17,760 nucleotides of DNA from NCBI GenBank assembly GCA_022360415.1, contig JAKSDB010000099.1, positions 1 through 17,760 on the forward strand, written 5' to 3'. The translations under genes and the position numbers were made by a program. The notes beneath the pieces are model-generated. The model searched no databases. It was not told where the DNA came from and saw nothing but the letters and a program-made list of their open reading frames with translations. Below, piece by piece: positions 5,030 through 13,062 of this stretch. The number at the start of each line of letters is the position of its first letter. Within the stretch, counting starts at the first letter, position 1. This stretch comes from Chlorobiales bacterium (GTDB taxonomy: Bacteria; Bacteroidota; Chlorobiia; Chlorobiales; Chlorobiaceae).

Positions 5030-7918
5030 TTAGATCCGCTTTGCTTGTTCCAGAAGACGGAACAGATAGTCCACGATAGCCGTTACCCGGTCGAGGTCGT
5101 CTGTTTGAGTGAAGATGGTAAACGTGATCTTTTTGCGAAGCTCACGCATTGACTTCTCGCTTTTTCGCCAGTTCGGAAATTCCACGAATACCGCCTTGAT
5201 CTGTCGGCTGACCTCTTCGGCATTTTCTATCTTTTCGTCAAGCAGTGTCCGATACACGAAAAAGGTCAGACCATCGAATCCCTTTTCGGCCTGTTCCCGT
5301 TTTCGTTCCTCGTTGGTTTCGATCTCCTGCATCAATTTTTCCAGAGCTTCGGACGTTGTTGTCTGGCGATTCTCGAAATTTTCCTGTACGGCCTGTGCCC
5401 TTGCCACCATGGCGATAAGGAACGGATCGTCACTTTGTTCCTCTGCAATTCTCTCGATGCTCTTGATGAGATTGATCACTTTTGTTGCATCTCCTCCAGC
5501 CCGGCCTTTGATGATTTCAATTGCATCCGAGTCTATCTTGACTATACCTTGCAACTGCCCGATACCGTAAGTACCGACCTGCTCCTGCACTAACTGGCTG
5601 GTTTTCCGCTGGAAATCGCGATCGACCTGGATATGCTTCGCATAAGCCTTGCGGACAACATCATAGGTGGCAGAAAGCGTCGCATAGTTCTCTATAAAGG
5701 GCCTGAGAAATGCATCCGGCGAGATGATCTCGTAGAGCATCTCGATCTCCTTGTACTCCTTGAAAAACGCTTTGCGCCGTTCCGGATCGCGAAAGTGCTC
5801 GATAAGGTTATCGACATCTTTGTCGTTGAAGTTGCTCTCGATCAGGCGACGGTAGTCCGGCGCGATGCTTTCCATCTTGTTTTTGAAAAGCATCTTCAGG
5901 AGCTTGATATCCTTGACGATTGCGTTGATCTCCTTGCTGTCGAAGGCAAGAGCTTTTTCAAGCTTGTCGAAGATACCGACAAAATCGAGCACAAAGCCGT
6001 GGGGTTTGACCATTTCCTGCGTTTCGTTTTCGTAGGGTCGGTTGACCCGTGCGATTGCCTGCAAAAGTGTATGGTCGCGCATCGGCTTGTCGAGGTACAT
6101 GGCGTAAAGCACGGGCGCATCGAATCCGGTAAGGAGTTTTTCCGTGACGATGAGAATTTTAGGCTGCCGGTCAAGCTTGCCGAAGTTTTTGCGAATCTCC
6201 CGCTCTTTTTTCGGATTGAGGTGGAATTTCTTGAGCAGGACAGAGTCGTTGTTATTGCCGGTGTAGACAACCTTTGAATAATCGGATGGCAAGAACCCGT
6301 CGAGCGCTTGCTTGTACAGGGCGCATGCTTCGCGGTCGACGCCGACGAGGAAAGCCTTGTAGCCAAGCGGTTCGACGTTGGCAAGGTAATGCCCGGCTAA
6401 GAACTGCGCTACTTTCTCGATCCGCTGTTTTCCTTTCAAGAAGTTTTTCAGGTTCACCGCACGGTCGAGGATCTTGTTCAGTTCGTCTATATCGGCCACA
6501 CCCTCGGCTTCGGCAAGGGTGAGGAACTCTGCATCCAGCGTTTCGTGCGGAACGAGCATGTCGTTCGGGGCAAGCTGGTAGTAGAGCGGCAGCGTGGTGC
6601 CGTCCTCGATGCTGTTTGCAATGGAGTATTTGTGGAGATACCCGGCGTCATCCTCGCAGCCGAATGTCTTGAAGGTGCCTTTACCGTAGACGGTTTTATC
6701 AACCGGCGTGCCGGTATAGCCGATAAAAGTGGCATTGGGCAGACCGGCCATAAGGTAATTGCCGAGATCGCCGCCGGTCGTGCGGTGGGCCTCGTCGATC
6801 AGGACATAGATGTTTGACCGTTTGTTGATATTGGCAGGCATATCGCGAAACTTGTGGATCATCGTCACAATGATGCCGCGGTAGTCATCTTTCAGGAGCT
6901 TGTTGAGCCGGGCGATGCTGCTTGCATGTTCAAGGTTTCCCAGACCGAGTGCGGCGAGGTTCTTGAGCATCTGGTCTTCCAGTTCGTTCCGGTCGATCAT
7001 CAGGAGGATGGTCGGCTTGTCAGCTTCGGGTGCACGGAAAAGTTTTTCAGCAGCTTTGATCATGGTGAAGGTCTTGCCGCTGCCCTGGGTGTGCCAGACA
7101 AGGCCGCGGGAACGTAAGGGATCAAGAGCCCGATTGACGGATGCCTCTACCGCACCGGTCTGGTGCTGGCGCAAGATGTACTTGTTCAACTCTTCGTCCT
7201 TTTCGGCAAAGACGATGTACTCTTTCAGAAAAGACAACACCTGAGGGATGGCGCAAAAGCTTTTTACCTTCGCCTCCAGTTTGCCGATCTCTTCGCCCTT
7301 CCAGTCAAAAATATTTCGACGTACCGTGTTCCAGCTCACTCCGTACGAGAAACCGATGGCATCAGTAGCGGTGAAGACCTGCTGCGGCACGAACAGCTCG
7401 GGTGTCTCCCTATGATAACGGCGAATCTGATCGATCCCAAGCGCAATCGCCTCGTCCTTATTGGCGTTCTTGCATTCTATCACCAGCACCGGAATGCCGT
7501 TGATGAGAAAAACAATATCCTCCCGGGTGCCGTAATGCCCGTTATGAAATGCCCACTCCTCAGTGACTTCGTACACATTTCTCGAAGGATCGTCGTAATC
7601 AATGAGGATCAGGTCCCGCTCGCGCTTCTCCTCATGATCGAAGAACTTCCCCCGGTTGCGCAAATGCTCCACGAACTCACGGTTGCCGTAAATATCCGCA
7701 TGCAGATGCCGGAACTGCCCAAGCAATGCGCCCTCCGCCTCGGCGTAGCGTGGATTGAACTCCCGAACCTTGGTATCGAGCAGGTCGTCGAAGAACAGGG
7801 ACAAACCATCTCCCCTCCTTTTCTCAGCCTCCTCACGAGACACAACGGTCCAGCCAACGTTTTGCGCATACGTCAGTATTCTTGCTTGAACGGTTTTATG
7901 TTCGGAGGGTGTGGGCAT
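5030..7918 (-). CDS. hsdR: Type I restriction enzyme, R (endonuclease/translocase) subunit HsdR
   Basis: HsdR is the motor and nuclease of the type I complex; it pumps DNA with ATP and cuts unmethylated DNA far from the recognition site. The N-terminal PD-(D/E)XK nuclease shows REDIVF near residue 134 and IPVLVIECKN with the E-x-K at about 148-150. The SF2 helicase motor has Walker A TQGSGKT at about 277-283, LIDEAHRT near 373-380, FIGYTGTP near 398, and QAIARVNRPYE as motif VI. At 962 aa it is full length. The start is 2 nt after the DUF1828/1829 stop, and this gap is short enough for coupling. Compared with the remnant copy at 9299-9549, and with family members as I remember them, it lacks about 14 residues just before SLFFDDL (residue 39). 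Whether that matters is unknown. Confidence 0.96.
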   Translation of the reverse strand: MPTPSEHKTVQARILTYAQNVGWTVVSREEAEKRRGDGLSLFFDDLLDTKVREFNPRYAEAEGALLGQFRHLHADIYGNREFVEHLRNRGKFFDHEEKRERDLILIDYDDPSRNVYEVTEEWAFHNGHYGTREDIVFLINGIPVLVIECKNANKDEAIALGIDQIRRYHRETPELFVPQQVFTATDAIGFSYGVSWNTVRRNIFDWKGEEIGKLEAKVKSFCAIPQVLSFLKEYIVFAEKDEELNKYILRQHQTGAVEASVNRALDPLRSRGLVWHTQGSGKTFTMIKAAEKLFRAPEADKPTILLMIDRNELEDQMLKNLAALGLGNLEHASSIARLNKLLKDDYRGIIVTMIHKFRDMPANINKRSNIYVLIDEAHRTTGGDLGNYLMAGLPNATFIGYTGTPVDKTVYGKGTFKTFGCEDDAGYLHKYSIANSIEDGTTLPLYYQLAPNDMLVPHETLDAEFLTLAEAEGVADIDELNKILDRAVNLKNFLKGKQRIEKVAQFLAGHYLANVEPLGYKAFLVGVDREACALYKQALDGFLPSDYSKVVYTGNNNDSVLLKKFHLNPKKEREIRKNFGKLDRQPKILIVTEKLLTGFDAPVLYAMYLDKPMRDHTLLQAIARVNRPYENETQEMVKPHGFVLDFVGIFDKLEKALAFDSKEINAIVKDIKLLKMLFKNKMESIAPDYRRLIESNFNDKDVDNLIEHFRDPERRKAFFKEYKEIEMLYEIISPDAFLRPFIENYATLSATYDVVRKAYAKHIQVDRDFQRKTSQLVQEQVGTYGIGQLQGIVKIDSDAIEIIKGRAGGDATKVINLIKSIERIAEEQSDDPFLIAMVARAQAVQENFENRQTTTSEALEKLMQEIETNEERKREQAEKGFDGLTFFVYRTLLDEKIENAEEVSRQIKAVFVEFPNWRKSEKSMRELRKKITFTIFTQTDDLDRVTAIVDYLFRLLEQAKRI
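7810..7918 (-). repeat. Copy 1 of a 109-bp direct repeat (5' end of intact hsdR)
   Basis: This segment aligns without gaps to 9441-9549, the 5' end of the hsdR remnant. I count 7 differences in 109 bases. Within the coding frame these are silent apart from Ala12 versus Thr12 and a change at the last compared codon. Confidence 0.9.
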
Positions 7919-7920
7919 AG

Positions 7921-8703
7921 TTAAGCAGCAAGTTTTTCTTTGTTTTCAGGTTTGTCTTTTTCTGACCATAAAATAAAGTCAGCATTTTTTGCTTTTATTG
8001 CATCCAGCAATTCGGTTTTAATGGTGCGTTGCGTATCGTTAACTATTGCTAAACCAGTGATAGTCTTTCCGGTTATTTTTTCTCTCGCTTCTTTAATGTC
8101 ATCCCATGTAAAAAGAAAATGGGGGAGGTTAAATGTATTCAAGATATTGAATGTTTTAAGCACTATTTCCCGTTTTCTATGTGCAATATGGAAATCAAAT
8201 GTAAATTCCAGTCCGGTTGCACCTCTTGCTATAAATTGGGGTGTGTAAATTATGTTCTGTTCTTCGAGATAATTTTGAACATCTTCTTTGAAAACAGAAG
8301 CAACGGTATGTTTGGCTAGCATAAACATATCGCTTATTTCACCTATTGTTGAAATCAAATTGTGTTTCTTTTGTGGGAAATCTTTTTCTGTTGCTTCAAC
8401 CACTAGTTCATTATTTTCTATTCGAACACCGTAATTTAAAAGGATTTTATTTAATATCTCTTTCCGTTTATGGGATCGGGTTGCGGGTGCTCCCAATAAA
8501 TCCAAATTGCGAAAGGTCAGACCGTCATCAGATAATAAAATTTTGTCATTGATGCTTTTAGCATAGATTTCTATCGGATCATTAAACAAACCGGAAAATG
8601 GAGTGCTGATTTGTGTCCATCCGGTATCTGGATTTGTAAACAGATCTGTCCGGCTTTTTAGCCATTGATAATATTCATCAATAAGTTTGTTTATATCAAT
8701 CAT
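7921..8703 (-). CDS. DUF1828/DUF1829-domain protein
   Basis: This 260-residue protein has an N-terminal DUF1828 region: ISTPFSGLFNDPIEIYA at about 32-48 followed by LLSDDGLTFRNLDLLG at about 56-71. Its C-terminal half fits DUF1829: EFTFDFHIAHRKREIVLKT, then a segment mentioning WDDIKEAREKI and TGLAIVNDTQ. The function of this family is not established to my knowledge; these genes are frequent on mobile islands. The C-terminal half, with alternating charged and hydrophobic strands, could be a nuclease-like fold, but I see no firm catalytic motif. It overlaps the upstream gene by 4 nt (8700-8703), which suggests the two are made together, and it ends 2 nt before hsdR. Base composition is clearly more AT-rich than the hsd genes on both sides, suggesting separate acquisition. 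Confidence 0.8.
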   Translation of the reverse strand: MIDINKLIDEYYQWLKSRTDLFTNPDTGWTQISTPFSGLFNDPIEIYAKSINDKILLSDDGLTFRNLDLLGAPATRSHKRKEILNKILLNYGVRIENNELVVEATEKDFPQKKHNLISTIGEISDMFMLAKHTVASVFKEDVQNYLEEQNIIYTPQFIARGATGLEFTFDFHIAHRKREIVLKTFNILNTFNLPHFLFTWDDIKEAREKITGKTITGLAIVNDTQRTIKTELLDAIKAKNADFILWSEKDKPENKEKLAA

Positions 8704-9218
8704 AACAGCCTTCTATTGATAAGTAATTGCGTTTGTAAATTTATTGTTTTAGCGAATTCCTCAACGATCTCAACAATATTTTGTCCGGTCATATCCTTGT
8801 GAATAAAGGCATCATCTGTAATTGGCAAAGCCCATGCCAATGAAGTATAGCCTTCAACATGGTAATGAACATGATGTTCGTTGATTGAAAAGTGTTTGCT
8901 TATATAAGGGTGAAATTTGTCCGGCACATTGTCAGTTAATTCATGAGGATTATTGTGACCGCTGTTATAATCAACTCTAAATAACCCCATTTTTGTTTCA
9001 TTGTCTTGATGATGCAGGCTCATTTTGATTGTGTTCTTCGGGCTTTGCCATATTTCCCAAAGAAATTCAAATACATCACTTTTATATTCTCCAATCAAAA
9101 GGAAGCGCATATCCCACAAAGTAGGCTGGTCAAATTTTTTTGTTTCGATTTTTCTATCATTTTCTACAATATGCTTTGGTGATGACAGCAGCAATTTTGC
9201 TTGTTGATTAGTAATCAT
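8700..9218 (-). CDS. DUF6978-like hypothetical protein paired with DUF1828/1829
   Basis: The function is not known. This 172-residue protein has a central region, GLFRVDYNSGHNNPHE followed by HHVHYHVEGYTSLAWALPI (about residues 78-131), which resembles the small DUF6978 family often found beside DUF1828 genes. That match is from memory and has moderate certainty. The histidine-rich stretch (HVHYHVEGY) might bind metal, but nothing shows it. The ATG at 9216-9218 is preceded by AGAGGA about 5 nt upstream. Its last codons overlap the DUF1828/1829 start by 4 nt, so the two look like an obligate pair, perhaps a toxin-antitoxin or defence unit; that is inference. It shares the AT-rich composition of its partner. 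Confidence 0.65.
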   Translation of the reverse strand: MITNQQAKLLLSSPKHIVENDRKIETKKFDQPTLWDMRFLLIGEYKSDVFEFLWEIWQSPKNTIKMSLHHQDNETKMGLFRVDYNSGHNNPHELTDNVPDKFHPYISKHFSINEHHVHYHVEGYTSLAWALPITDDAFIHKDMTGQNIVEIVEEFAKTINLQTQLLINRRLL

Positions 9219-9298
9219 AAAGTCCTCTATTCATTATATTTTATTTCAGGTTCCGCTACCGTCCCTTTTACTTGGCTCAAGGCAGGCACCAGTTTCTC
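9219..9298. other. Short gap between the hsdS remnant and the DUF6978-like gene
   Basis: Only an AT-rich leader to the downstream gene is visible. I see no promoter that I would defend and no RNA gene. Confidence 0.5.
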
Positions 9299-9549
9299 TT
9301 ATTCATTTTCAAAATCAATTTCATTTATCCTTCGATGTCCGGTCATTAGTTCATGAAGCATGGTTTTGAACAGGTCGTCGAAGAAGAGGGAACTGTTCCT
9401 TGCACGTTTTTCTGGTGGAACCTCCAGATCAAACCCCCGCCTCCCCTCCGTTTTTCCGCTTCCTCACGAGACACAACGGTCCAGCCAACGTTTTGCGCAT
9501 ACGTCAGTATTCTCGTTTGGACGGTTTTATGTTCGGAGGGTGTGGGCAT
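9299..9549 (-). pseudogene. Chimeric remnant: hsdR 5' end fused to the 3' end of a different hsdS
   Basis: The minus-strand start at 9549 begins MPTPSEHKTVQTRILTYA and matches the first 36 residues of the intact HsdR with one substitution. A G-rich run at about 9434-9442 then shifts the frame. In the shifted frame (stop at 9299-9301) the sequence continues FDLEVPPEKRARNSSLFFDDL, which I recognise as the next stretch of typical HsdR N-termini. From about 9373 it turns into LFKTMLHELMTGHRRINEI, the hallmark C-terminus of HsdS. The intact HsdS here ends differently (LFRTLLYELMTAKIRVHKL), so the hsdS piece came from another locus. The join lies in a stretch coding DDL-F in both genes. The remnant starts 5 nt after the herA stop, exactly where a real hsdR would begin. 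It is not expected to make a working protein. Confidence 0.88.
9441..9549 (-). repeat. Copy 2 of the 109-bp direct repeat (5' end of broken hsdR)
   Basis: This is the partner of 7810-7918, about 94% identical by my count. The two copies lie in the same orientation about 1.6 kb apart and flank the DUF6978-like and DUF1828/1829 pair plus the hsdS remnant, so recombination between them would delete that cargo and leave one hsdR directly after herA. Confidence 0.9.
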
Positions 9550-9554
9550 GTAAA

Positions 9555-11687
9555 TTAAGGATTGTCGTTGTTAGCATCCGCTTCCTCAGTATTAATGTCA
9601 GGCACGTCCGTTCTAGTCACGCCCTGCCAGTCATCAGCGATCGCTTTCCATTTTATTTTCCGCTCAACATCTTTCCCATTCGAGTCTTTTCCTATCCAAA
9701 CATCCCAAAAGTCTGGATCTGCAGATTGCGGCTGGTGCTCTATTGGAAGATCATTCATTCGAACAAGAACCGGGAGTTCTGACGCCCAGCCCAAGAGAAT
9801 TGCATTTTGCGAAGGTAGTGATGGGAGCTCACGGAGAAGTCCCTTTAGGTTATCAGGCACCAGACGATGCACCAGTTCTTGATCACGATCATTGCTGATC
9901 CTGTGCAAAAGAAAGGTATTGCATTGCGAAAGAACCGTTGGAGAGATCTCAGACGGTCTTTGAGATGAAAGGACAAGACCCAATCCAAACTTGCGGCCTT
10001 CTCTAGCGATTCTTTCAAAAACCTGACAGCAAGTTGAAGCTGCGTTCTGGTTCTCAGCGTCTTCTTTATATCGCCTTACGAAAGTATGGGCTTCCTCCAT
10101 GACAATAACTGTCGGGAGGGAAGAGTGATTCAACCTTCGGTAGCGCTGAAGTGCCTCAAACACAATTCGTGCTACGACGGCTGTTACCGTGTGAATAATC
10201 TCTGTGGGAACGAGCGAAAGGTCTAATATCGTAAGGGTTCCATTTGCAGCTTCATTGGCTCCGATGTAATCAGTGAGCCAATGCTCTAGTGTTATGCCCG
10301 CTACATTTCCCATGATGGCATTCATCCGAGTGTTGGCCAAGAGACTCCGTATTCGAATGATAAGAGTTTCTGCGTGTTCGGCAACATTGAGCATCTCTGC
10401 CGTCGCTTCTACTGCGCGCAGTAGTGAATCGCCGTCGAACGGATGAGGGGCATCAACGTCCAAAGGTAGCGTATCTGTCTCCGCACCACCGAACTGTGAA
10501 TGGGCTAAGCGAGCTATCTCTATCAGACGTTCGACTTCCTGTTTGGTGAAGTCGTAGTTTGGGTATTGTTCTCGGCGGGGAGCACAGAGGTGTTCAATAG
10601 TATTAATGAGTTCTTGGAGAGCCTTTAATTCATCACTTTCGAACTGTGGTAACTCTGATTCAAGACTTACCTTCCAGCGTTCGATTTTTTCGCAAAAAGC
10701 CTTAGGGCGGGGGAATGCGCCCCAAGGACTGCCGGAATTCTTTTCAATGTGAAGCGTTGCGACAAGCGTCCGCAAGAAACGCCTCATCGCATGGCTTGCA
10801 TTTTTGGCGACATCGTTTTGTCCATCCCGCACAGTCCGCAGTGCTTGAATTAATGTAGGACGCTGTGTTCGAGAAGTCGCCTGCGTAAAAGCACACCACT
10901 CCGCACTATTCCAGAACCATAATGGAATCTGTAGGGGTTTTTCGTCTGAATTAGTTTTGGGCTCGACCCGATAAATTCGCGCTTTTACAGGAGGTTTTGA
11001 ATCTGCAAAGGCCTGCGAATACTCACCATTCGGATCAAGGACAATAAATCTGGCGTTTGGTATACATTGAGCTTTCTCTTGAGCCTGTTCCAAAGACCAG
11101 CGGACCAGTCCCGCCACTGAACAAGATTTCCCACTACCGGTATTACCCAGCACCGCAAGATGACGACCGAAAATCCTGTCAGGATCAACAAATACTTCAG
11201 CATGGCTAGCCAGAGGACTGGTGCCAATCTTTACTCTTCGGCGTTCTCCAGACTCGACAATTGAACGAAGTTGGATTTCGGTTGGCAATAAGACTCCAGT
11301 ACCAATCGAAGGGAGTGATTCGGTACCGCGTCGAAACACGTATTCTGAGGTAGGGCTTGATTTTTTACGAAGAGTGCCGAGCGGGTTCAAACTCATTCTC
11401 CGAAGAGGGTAAGGCAGATCTATCAACCCAAAATCTTGCATCCCCCGCCGTTTCGGGAAAGAAGACCGTTCGATGGTTAGCCATTCGATTTGACCAACAA
11501 GGTAGCTTTCATCGACCGGAATTAACACATAACCGTTTACCCGCGGGAATGGTCGAGGAGAACCTGCATTTAATGCAACAGAATCCGGAGCCTCAATATC
11601 CAGCAACACTTTGATTTCATCAGGAGAGACAAAGTCAACAGTCCCAATACGGAGACTTCCTGCATGTTCAAAAGGTGTTTCACTCAT
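9555..11687 (-). CDS. herA: HerA-family hexameric ATPase of a SIR2-HerA (Nezha) defence module
   Basis: HerA-type proteins form hexameric DNA-translocating ATPases. In SIR2-HerA systems the ring binds a SIR2 assembly and controls its NAD+-degrading or nuclease activity during phage infection. The N-terminal HAS-barrel-like region (about 10-100) contains GSLRIGTVDFV and GYVLIPVDESYLVGQIE. Walker A is GNTGSGKS at 181-188, followed by RFIVLDPNGEYSQAF. A helical insertion occupies about 260-460. Walker B with the catalytic pair is VIVMEEAH at 528-535, and RIAREGRKFGLGLVLSSQRP at about 560-579 carries the sensor and arginine residues seen in HerA/FtsK-type ATPases. At 710 aa it is full length. It overlaps the SIR2 stop by 8 nt and ends 5 nt before the broken hsdR start. 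Confidence 0.92.
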   Translation of the reverse strand: MSETPFEHAGSLRIGTVDFVSPDEIKVLLDIEAPDSVALNAGSPRPFPRVNGYVLIPVDESYLVGQIEWLTIERSSFPKRRGMQDFGLIDLPYPLRRMSLNPLGTLRKKSSPTSEYVFRRGTESLPSIGTGVLLPTEIQLRSIVESGERRRVKIGTSPLASHAEVFVDPDRIFGRHLAVLGNTGSGKSCSVAGLVRWSLEQAQEKAQCIPNARFIVLDPNGEYSQAFADSKPPVKARIYRVEPKTNSDEKPLQIPLWFWNSAEWCAFTQATSRTQRPTLIQALRTVRDGQNDVAKNASHAMRRFLRTLVATLHIEKNSGSPWGAFPRPKAFCEKIERWKVSLESELPQFESDELKALQELINTIEHLCAPRREQYPNYDFTKQEVERLIEIARLAHSQFGGAETDTLPLDVDAPHPFDGDSLLRAVEATAEMLNVAEHAETLIIRIRSLLANTRMNAIMGNVAGITLEHWLTDYIGANEAANGTLTILDLSLVPTEIIHTVTAVVARIVFEALQRYRRLNHSSLPTVIVMEEAHTFVRRYKEDAENQNAASTCCQVFERIAREGRKFGLGLVLSSQRPSEISPTVLSQCNTFLLHRISNDRDQELVHRLVPDNLKGLLRELPSLPSQNAILLGWASELPVLVRMNDLPIEHQPQSADPDFWDVWIGKDSNGKDVERKIKWKAIADDWQGVTRTDVPDINTEEADANNDNP

Positions 11688-13062
11688 CGTCTTTGTCCGG
11701 TTCAGAAGTTTTAGATGCAGATTCCGCTTGAGCAGTACCCCATCGCGTTTTGAGCAGTTCAGTCATCTTAAATGCGGTTCGATCAATTGCGGGTTTCGGC
11801 ATATAGTTGTCAACCAGCTTTTGTAGGTCTCCTAAATGAGGGCCGATAAGAAGTGTGATTTGAGCATGGCGACCAAGTTTTTCATAGGTTTGCATGATTC
11901 GACCCAACGGGTCGCCATAAGCAATTACGACCAAATGGGCTGAAGGAATTGTCAACATATCTTCGATAACACGGTTGATGTGTTCATCGCCAAAGCCGTA
12001 ACCAAACGAAATCAGTGTACTATTTGGGCGACAAACCGCTGCAGCAAAATCGCGAAAGAGTTCAACGTAAGGATATGCTGACGTTTCTCGATCCTTTGTT
12101 TCATTGGGGTAGATCATTAGGTTCAATGCTTCACCAGCATTCAATCCGGGAGCAGTCAAGTAAGGTTCGATTTTCTCACTGCCGAATGGAAGTCCGATCT
12201 TCCGGATCTGCCCCTCTATGCTTATCCAGTCCAAGGAACCATGTAACTTTGTAAAGCGTGCGACTCCTTCAAGGTATCGAGGTTCGCCACGGATTCCTGG
12301 TGGATTGTAGTGCATGTCAATGTCGAGTCGAGAAGACCTAAATACAGGTGCGAGTGAGCCAACGAAACGATCTATTAGGTGAAGCCCTGCGACATCTGCT
12401 CCTGCTTCTATGAAGCGATCATAATTAGTCGTGAATACCTGAAGTCGATCACGTGTTCCTGTTCTGCTGGCGAAGCTCATCAGGAAACTCACGAGATAGT
12501 CGAATGCTAACTCACGCTTTTCAGATGGAGCAGTGATTAAGTCATTCTCTCCCATGAGAATCGAATCGGCAAAATCCCTTAGGACGGTCTGTAACTCAGA
12601 TCGAAGTGACGCCAAAGGTTCTTTGAAGTTAGTATCGTGCGAAGCGAGGATTTCAATACCCTGGATCAATTCGTTTACGACACGAATCTGATCTTCGATA
12701 TTTCCTTCTTTTCTTCCTGCTCGTTTCGCAATCTGTTTTGCTTTGTCTGATATTTCTGCATTGTATTTGGTGAATGTAGATTCACTCATTCCCGGGAGAA
12801 TATTTCCCGTAGCTATACTGTGGACAGCATTAGAGAGACCAGAACCTGCCAAAAGTGCTAAATGATCTGATTGAAAAAGAGCTGTTAACCAAGGCTCAAT
12901 TCTTGGCCTTAACTTATCAGGTCCAAACTCTGTTTCTGCTTCCATCCACGAGCAGTCGGTACCCTTAGCAAGCTTAAAATCAACATCTTTATCGCAGTCC
13001 ACAAATTCGACAGGAGCCTTGTCATCTCTTGTTTTCAGCATGTGTTGTTTTTCCTTGCTCAT
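11680..13062 (-). CDS. SIR2-domain effector of a SIR2-HerA (Nezha) defence module
   Basis: Defence SIR2 proteins hydrolyse NAD+ and stop the infected cell; partnered with HerA they act in a large complex. The NAD-binding glycine motif is LLAGSGLS at about 70-77. The FTTNYD motif at 210-215 holds the conserved Asn and Asp. KLHGSLDW at 272-279 holds the catalytic histidine (His274). SFGYGFGDEHIN at 352-363 is the C-terminal motif of SIR2_2-type effectors. A helical insert (about 100-195) separates the first two motifs. All key residues look intact, so it is probably active. At 460 aa it fits the family. Its start overlaps the hsdS stop by 4 nt and its stop overlaps herA by 8 nt, so it is translated as part of the restriction operon. 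It has no transmembrane segment or signal peptide. Confidence 0.9.
   Translation of the reverse strand: MSKEKQHMLKTRDDKAPVEFVDCDKDVDFKLAKGTDCSWMEAETEFGPDKLRPRIEPWLTALFQSDHLALLAGSGLSNAVHSIATGNILPGMSESTFTKYNAEISDKAKQIAKRAGRKEGNIEDQIRVVNELIQGIEILASHDTNFKEPLASLRSELQTVLRDFADSILMGENDLITAPSEKRELAFDYLVSFLMSFASRTGTRDRLQVFTTNYDRFIEAGADVAGLHLIDRFVGSLAPVFRSSRLDIDMHYNPPGIRGEPRYLEGVARFTKLHGSLDWISIEGQIRKIGLPFGSEKIEPYLTAPGLNAGEALNLMIYPNETKDRETSAYPYVELFRDFAAAVCRPNSTLISFGYGFGDEHINRVIEDMLTIPSAHLVVIAYGDPLGRIMQTYEKLGRHAQITLLIGPHLGDLQKLVDNYMPKPAIDRTAFKMTELLKTRWGTAQAESASKTSEPDKDDE

Noticed and set aside
5633..6277. Long plus-strand open frame (214 codons) opposite hsdR
   Set aside because: It lies wholly antisense to a conserved helicase domain, has no recognisable motif or ribosome-binding site, and reads as a codon-composition shadow.
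7163..7924. Plus-strand open frame (253 codons) opposite the hsdR 5' region
   Set aside because: It is antisense to the HsdR nuclease and Walker A region, and its sequence shows no family features.
9346..9549. 67-codon frame read as a small separate gene
   Set aside because: The first 36 residues are HsdR and the rest is out-of-frame hsdR/hsdS sequence, so it is a pseudogene fragment and not a small gene.
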